From Ophiura sarsii (lineage: Eukaryota; Echinodermata; Ophiuroidea; Amphilepidida; Ophiuridae), in the NCBI GenBank assembly GCA_035610835.1, contig CM069459.1:61583918-61647917 (forward strand): a DNA stretch of 64,000 nt, read 5' to 3'. The translations under genes were made by a program, and so were the position numbers. Shown here piece after piece: positions 57,686 through 64,000 of the stretch. The first letter of the stretch is position 1; every line of letters starts with the position of its first letter. The notes beneath the pieces were generated by a model. It saw nothing but the letters and a program-made list of their open reading frames with translations, did not search any database and was not told the DNA's origin.

Positions 57686-59083
57686 ACTTTTTGGGTGTTG
57701 GTGGGGTGGGGAGGGGGGGGGGGGGGGGGGGTGGCACAGGATCAGAGTGCAGAGTTGAGAGGGTGGGGCTTATACATTGAAGTGGCAAGGATGTGTGGAC
57801 AGGATTCGGGGTAATTGGTGAGGAACTTTAAGGCAAAACCACGGTGTAATTTGGTGAGGATAGTGCAAGTCAGTGAGTGTGTGCAGGGGTGCGTTTGTTA
57901 TCCTTATTTCTCTATAAGTTTTGATCAAAGTGGCGCCTAATTTGCATGAAGGATAGAGGAAATAACGGGACTTGTGATTTTAAGAAAATGGTCAACAATT
58001 GGCTCAAAAAACCAGCAAAAAACCTGGCATCATTCTGTTATACCCTACACATCAACATCGGTAGTATGCGTCGTTCTTAAAAAGTATGCACTATGAATAC
58101 CTCTGTGAAGGGTATAACAGAATTACTTCAAAAACCTCTCCAATTTTGCTCACAAATGCCACTAGAAGTGCACGATATTGTGCGTTGCGCATACTATTGC
58201 GTAATCATACCGTGTGGTAACGCGTCTCGTACATGTTTGCGGAAGGGCTCACTGCCGCGGCATTACGCACTTCTACACATGGCGCATAAGCCACACGGGA
58301 AAAGTTATAGACCTGTTGGTTATGGGTTATGGTGTCATGTTGGGTGGGGGTAAAACCACGTAAAAATGGTTTAGAATAGGCATAGGGTTATCATGGTTAT
58401 AGTGACGAGGTACAAGTAGCGGGTTAATAAAGCAACCTGATTTTTTTACTTTAAATTGGCGTGCCAAACAATCCAAAGGACCGAGGGTTAATGAAGAAGC
58501 CACGGGAAATGGTTTAGGAGGGTTATGATAATAAATAAATCTGGTTGGTGTGTGTGAGGGGGAGGGGTGGGGTGTAGGGGATTTATGTGGTTCATGCAGT
58601 TTGAGAGGTAGGGGTTAATTAAGTAGCCGCGGTAAATGGTTTTGGAGGGTTATGATTATAAATCAAACTGGTTTGGTTTGCGTGTGGGGTGGGGGTGTAG
58701 GGGGTTTATGTAGTTTCAGAGCCTATGTAATGTGGCATAACCATAAAAATAATAATGACTAATATCGCTACATATAGCCTCGGCATAAAAATAAATTATT
58801 TAAAAACCTTGTTTTTTTACGTTCAAGAGCGTTTTATAAAGGGAAAACCAATTCAACCTTGTTCATAGTTCTCCAATAATGCCTACATGATATTTGGCAT
58901 TTTTGTTGGTTATAAAACAACCAACAAACAAGCAAAATACCAAATCAACAAAGATTCCTATCTCCAGTAATTATAGAATACCAGTGATACCATTCGCTAT
59001 ACGGTATATGTTACATAATATTGCTATCTTCAGTAGATAGCAAACAAATTGAATGAATAACATGCTTTCTTCAGTATAACATG
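57686..59083. other. Non-coding stretch with short GT/G-rich repeats
   Basis: A G run lies at 57709-57731. Two diverged units of about 125 bp (58483-58605 and 58612-58735) share GGTTAAT, AAATGGTTT, GGAGGGTTATGAT and GTGTAGGGG. An 86-codon frame at 58093-58353 is not recognised. Small hairpins GCTATCTTCAGTAGATAGC at 59023 and TTATCTATAGATAGC at 59093 mark the start of the next array. Confidence 0.5.
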
Positions 59084-62000
59084 ATCGCAATGTTATCTAT
59101 AGATAGCAAATAAAATGGCTACTGTAATATTAGTGTATTTAATAGCAGCAAAATAATTCAAATCTTAACCTAAATCAACCCATGCATCAAGCTTGAAACT
59201 GGTTAGTTCATGCAGACACATACCGGATGCATATGGAACCAAAACAACTGAAACTTTAGTGCAAACCTTAAGGGTGGTGATTGTGAATATAAATTAAACA
59301 AAAGCTCTGGATTCCATTAAAAATATGATAGCTATGTGGTCAAATCATTCTCTGACTGTGGTGGAGACCAGTGGCGTAGCATTATAGGGCTCGGGGGCAT
59401 GATTTCGGTGGGAAAAAAAGAAAGGGGAATGGCGAAAAAGGGAAGGAAGAAAAGAAAAAGGGAAGGGTAGAGGAAAAGAAAGGGGAAGGAAGAAAAGAGA
59501 AAAGAAATTCGAAAGAATATAAATGTTTATCATCAGTGGTTAGTTCGGATCGGGAATCGTTAGGCGCGGCCGGGGGGAGGGGGATCAGACGATAGCGTGG
59601 CGGCCGCGCAAAATCATAGTTGCAAGACCCTCTTACCCTTGGTATCTTTCAAACGCATCGTTAACACGAAAAATGTGTCCCGGGATACGCCGTGGTGCAA
59701 CTCACAAATTAAAATTAGTCTTCATCTACTGTACCAATGAGATATTATAAAATATTGTTGGAAAAAGTTATATATAAAAAGTATAATAGCGTCATATAAT
59801 TTTAGTATGCCAGTTACTTTTTAGAACCCTAATGATGATGCCGAGATGGAGGTGTTTGTTTGTGTGCCAGTTAATATGCATTTAAACCTTTGATTTGTGT
59901 GTATATTTGTGGGGTGTGCAATCCCTGAACAAGAGTTCATGCAATATATACTATTAAGGAAACATAGTGTGAAAGATTCCATGTTGATCTATCATGGATT
60001 TCATCTTGGTCTGACACACAAATTAAAGGTTTTAATGAAGAACTGACACACAAGAACTAAGTGGCGTGCCCAGGGGGGGGGGAGTCGGGGGCTCGGTGGC
60101 CCCCCTGAAATAACCCCGTCGGTACACACGAGCCTCCGTCGGTACATTTCTGAATTTGACCATGAGTTTTGTTCTGCCGATTTTCAGGACAAGGTTACTC
60201 CTTCCCCCCCCCCCCCCTCGCAATGTTATCTATAGATAGCAAATAAAATGGCTACTGTAATATTAGTGTATTTAATAGCAGCAAAATAATTCAAATCTTA
60301 ACCTAAATCAACCCATGCATCAAGCTTGAAACTGGTTAGTTCATGCAGACACATACCGGATGCATATGGAACCAAAACAACTGAAACTTTAGTGCAAACC
60401 TTAAGGGTGGTGATTGTGAATATAAATTAAACAAAAGCTCTGGATTCCATTAAAAATATGATAGCTATGTGGTCAAATCATTCTCTGACTGTGGTGGAGA
60501 CCAGTGGCGTAGCATTATAGGGCTCGGGGCATGATTTCGGTGGGAAAAAAAGAAAGGGGAATGGCGAAAAAGGGAAGGAAGAAAAGAAAAAGGGGAAGGG
60601 TAGAGGAAAAGAAAGGGGAAGGAAGAAAGAGAAAAGAAATTCGAAAGAAAATAAATGTTTATCATCAGTGGTTAGTTCGGATCGGGAATCGTTAGGCGCG
60701 GCCGGGGGGAGGGGGATCAGACGATAGCGTGGCGGCCGCGCAAAATCATAGTTGCAAGACCCTCTTACCCTTGGTATCTTTCAAACGCATCGTTAACACG
60801 AAAAATGTGTCCCGGGATACGCCGTGGTGCAACTCATAAATTAAAATTAGTCTTCATCTACTGTACCAATGAGATATTATAAAATATTGTTGGAAAAAGT
60901 TGTATATAAAAAGTATAATAGCGTCATATAATTTTAGTATGCCAGTTACTTTTTAGAACCCTAATGATGATGCCGAGATGGAGGTGTTTGTTTGTGTGCC
61001 AGTTAATATGCATTTAAACCTTTGATTTGTGTGTATATTTGTGGGGTGTGCAATCCCTGAACAAGAGTTCATGCAATATATACTATTAAGGAAACATAGT
61101 GTGAAAGATTCCATGTTGATCTATCATGGATTTCATCTTGGGTCTGACACACAAATTAAAGGTTTTAATGAAGAACTGACACACAAGAACTTAGTGGCGT
61201 GCCCAGGGGGGGAGTCGGGGGCTCGGTGGCCCCCCTGAAATAACCCCGTCGGTACACACGAGCCTCCGTCGGTACATTTCTGAATTTGACCATGAGTTTT
61301 GTTCTGCCGATTTTCAGGACAAGGTTACTCCTACCCCCCCCCCCCCCCCACCCCCCCCCCCCCCCCCCCCCCCCTCGCAATGTTATCTATAGATAGCAAA
61401 TAAAATGGCTACTGTAATATTAGTGTATTTAATAGCAGCAAATAATTCAAATCTTAACCTAATCAACCCATGCATCAAGCTTGAAACTGGTTAGTTCATG
61501 CAGACACATACCGGATGCATATGGAACCAAAACAACTGAAACTTTAGTGCAAACCTTAAGGGTGGTGATTGTGAATATAAATTAAACAAAAGCTCTGGAT
61601 TCCATTAAAATATGATAGCTATGTGGTCAAATCATTCTCTGACTGTGGTGGAGACCAGTGGCGTAGCATTATAGGGCTCGGGGGCATGATTTCGGTGGGA
61701 AAAAAAGAAAGGGGAATGGCGAAAAAGGGAAGGAAGAAAAGAAAAAGGGGAAGGGTAGAGGAAAAGAAAGGGGAAGGAAGAAAAGAGAAAAGAAATTCGA
61801 AAGAAAATAAATGTTTATCATCAGTGGTTAGTTCGGATCGGGAATCGTTAGGCGCGGCCGGGGGGAGGGGGATCAGACGATAGCGTGGCGGCCGCGCAAA
61901 ATCATAGTTGCAAGACCCTCTTACCCTTGGTATCTTTCAAACGCATCGTTAACACGAAAAATGTGTCCCGGGATACGCCGTGGTGCAACTCACAAATTAA

Positions 62001-62527
62001 AATTAGTCTTCATCTACTGTACCAATGAGATATTATAAAATATTGTTGGAAAAAGTTATATATAAAAAGTATAATAGCGTCATATAATTTTAGTATGCCA
62101 GTTACTTTTTAGAACCCTAATGATGATGCCGAGATGGAGGTGTTTGTTTGTGTGCCAGTTAATATGCATTTAAACCTTTGATTTGTGTGTATATTTGTGG
62201 GGTGTGCAATCCCTGAACAAGAGTTCATGCAATATATACTATTAAGGAAACATAGTGTGAAAGATTCCATGTTGATCTATCATGGATTTCATCTTGGGTC
62301 TGACACACAAATTAAAGGTTTTAATGAAGAACTGACACACAAGAACTTAGTGGCGTGCCCAGGGGGGGAGTCGGGGGCTCGGTGGCCCCTTGAAATAACC
62401 CCGTCGGTACACACGAGCCTCCGTCGGTACATTTCTGAATTTGACCATGAGTTTTGTTCTGCCGATTTTCAGGACAAGGTTACTCCTACCCCCCCCCCCC
62501 CCCCCCCACCCCCCCCCCCCCCCCCCC
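59084..62527 (+). repeat. Three-copy tandem repeat of about 1.15 kb
   Basis: Units begin TCGCAATGTTATCTATAGAT at 59084, 60218 and 61375, and each ends in a long C run. Lengths are about 1134, 1157 and 1153 bp; differences are mostly in C and A run lengths plus a few substitutions. Each unit holds CAGTGGCGTAGC (hAT-like end) followed by a purine-rich AAGGGGAAGG tract, a TTAGTGGCGTGCCCAGGGG segment, and paired GTCGGTACA motifs. No protein is recognised. It is a recent tandem amplification of MITE-derived DNA. Confidence 0.93.
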
Positions 62528-62645
62528 ACTTATCTTATCAAGATTTTAGTTGCTGACGGAGAAAAAAGTGGGCAAGTTTTACAAAAAAAATTGGAGTCTG
62601 TAATTTCTTCTGGTCGGTACATCATAGCTTTCGTCGGTACAACTA

Positions 62646-62866
62646 CACTGAGCCAAAAAGAAACTTGTACAATTTTAACAGATCACCATAGGGTCAGTGC
62701 GCATTTCTCTTGTGTCATTGAAGCAAACAATTGGTTATTTGAAGCAATACATTGCAGTAATATTGTATCCAAATTTGGTACATTTTCATGCACAGAATTT
62801 TATTTGGTGATCTGTTAAAATGTTATAAGTTTCTTTTTTTTTATAAGTTTCTTTTTTGGCTCAGTG
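62646..62866. mobile_element. Mariner-type MITE, 221 bp
   Basis: The ends CACTGAGCCAAAAAGAAAC and near complement are flanked by TA (62644-62645 and 62867-62868). The right end contains a short duplicated TTATAAGTTTCTTTTTT block. The inverted arms extend through TTTTAACAGATCACC. No transposase is present. Confidence 0.88.
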
Positions 62867-62868
62867 TA

Positions 62869-63790
62869 TATCGTGGCCCCCTCCAAGAACTGACCCACAA
62901 AAACAAACACATCTCCATACCCTCCGCCCCAGTTATGTAAAGAGCATTTCATAGATTAAATTCCCAGAATTCAACAACAGAATTAGTCCATCTTCCACTT
63001 TGGGACGGATGAACTCCCCCACTCTTTTAAAAGAATGTTAAAGAATGCAAACTGACATTGTTTGCCATTCCTTGGATTGGCTTACATTTTAGTGAAAGTA
63101 AAAGTATAGACCAAATGGTCGATTAAAACAAATCTTTTGAATGAAAGCAAAAACAATTGATGATGATTTTCAATAAACACGCCAGATATTTTTGGTACGC
63201 CTTTACCAAAACGTGCCTGCTTTGTCTGACTCACCCTGTAATAAGATAACATGTATGTTTTTGTTGTGAATAAGACCCAGATTTATAATTCGATGCAATT
63301 TCACATTTCACAAGTTGTACCATCAGTTTTTAGTTTTACTGACAAAATAATAAGCTATGGGTTAGGCATAATCAGAATTTTCTCGAGCTTGAAATTTTAA
63401 AGTGATCTTCAGGTTATTCTTCAGAACAAAGATTGATATAACAAACTTGTTTTTGAGATTAAAAACATATATAGGCGTAGGGGCAAGAGACAAAGCTCTG
63501 TTTCCTTATTAGGCCTCATATGGTAAAGTTTGTTGGTAAAATGTTTCATTTTGCTGTGTCCCTGGGTTCCTATTCATAAATCCACTTCAGTGCCGCACAG
63601 AATACAAATGTTTTGTGCAGTGGCGTGAGTCTCGAATGCTGGGGGTATAACCCACAGAGAGCTCTGATGGGCCAATCAATTGGTTCACTGCAACTCAGAA
63701 AATAATCAAAAAATACAAGTAAACACAGTTGGGCAAGTAAAAAATACTGCAAGTCATGACTTGCGAATCCCCCTGGCTGGGAAATCAACT
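62869..63790. other. Non-coding stretch
   Basis: No gene or ordered repeat was recognised, only short frames. A 72-codon minus-strand frame at 63570-63788 has no recognisable similarity. Confidence 0.45.
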
Positions 63791-63794
63791 AAAT

Positions 63795-63920
63795 GAGGTC
63801 AAAGGTCACATAGGGGTCATGTCCCCCCCCCCCCCCCCCGGTGTTCATGTTTCTTTTCTCCAAGTTTGAGGTCAATCGGGCAACCTTTACGATTTGACCT
63901 CTGGGTGACCTTTGACCTCA
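63795..63920. promoter_or_regulatory. Repeat end with two DR1 nuclear-receptor-type motifs
   Basis: AGGTCAAAGGTCA (63796-63808) is a perfect direct repeat of AGGTCA with one-base spacing. TGACCTTTGACCT (63906-63918) is the same motif on the other strand. They flank a C run and lie in a probable MITE whose inner sequence is also rich in GAGGTCA / TGACCTC. DR1 is the known consensus for RXR/HNF4-type receptors; function here is inference. Confidence 0.6.
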
Positions 63921-64000
63921 GATGACTTCTAATTATTTTTTGACATGTTGTGCCAGGTTTGTGCAAGGATGGAACTGTGAAATTATGATATTTTGCCTGG

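Noticed and set aside
57366..57758. 130-codon frame with a 28-residue repeat
   Set aside because: The 84-bp period is a multiple of three, so the frame stays open by chance on both strands. It lies inside a MITE-like array.

Overview
The window is eukaryotic nuclear DNA: AT-rich, intron-bearing and dense in transposons. Its one recognisable host gene encodes a secreted protein with a signal peptide, a cysteine-rich segment, one EGF-like domain and nine HYR (hyalin-repeat) domains. That architecture, together with RTE-, L2/CR1- and L1/Tx1-like retroelement remnants, hAT, PIF/Harbinger, mariner and piggyBac-like non-autonomous DNA transposons, and many long C or G runs, suggests a marine deuterostome invertebrate, most likely an echinoderm or relative. 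This is an inference from domain content; no species marker is visible.

Layout. 1-11768: a near-identical tandem array of a 2405-bp unit, 4.9 copies, entering from the left. Each unit carries two divergent tRNA-like Pol III units at the ends of an inverted repeat, plus a second inverted repeat. 11769-17100: a TTAA-flanked piggyBac-like element of 3.4 kb with an internal degenerate satellite and a nested MITE, then a TA-flanked MITE split by an RTE-like retroelement. 17470-23200: a large inverted repeat, each arm interrupted by other insertions, followed by a Harbinger-like element holding a hAT MITE. 23200-27550: mostly unique non-coding DNA. 27560-29199: a 1.64-kb element with an 8-bp target duplication and two subterminal arrays of about 20-bp palindromes; it is the strongest candidate here for an undescribed transposon family. 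29900-39200: a 91-bp minisatellite, a LINE fragment, a mariner-like element and foldbacks.

39627 to beyond 55916 (+): the HYR gene. All twelve exons found are joined by phase-1 introns, and all nine HYR exons are exactly 243 bp. The last visible exon has a splice donor, so the 3' end of the gene was not found. The HYR exons and flanking intron DNA arose by tandem duplication in units of about 1 kb. Because the intron copies are paralogous, several transposon insertions can be read against 'empty' sites in sister introns. 57260-64000: an 84-bp palindrome-bearing repeat inside inverted ends, a three-copy 1.15-kb tandem repeat, a mariner MITE, and a repeat carrying two perfect DR1 nuclear-receptor-type motifs.

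The genes do not form a pathway. The window is one extracellular-matrix-type gene expanding by exon duplication inside a very active mobile-element landscape.
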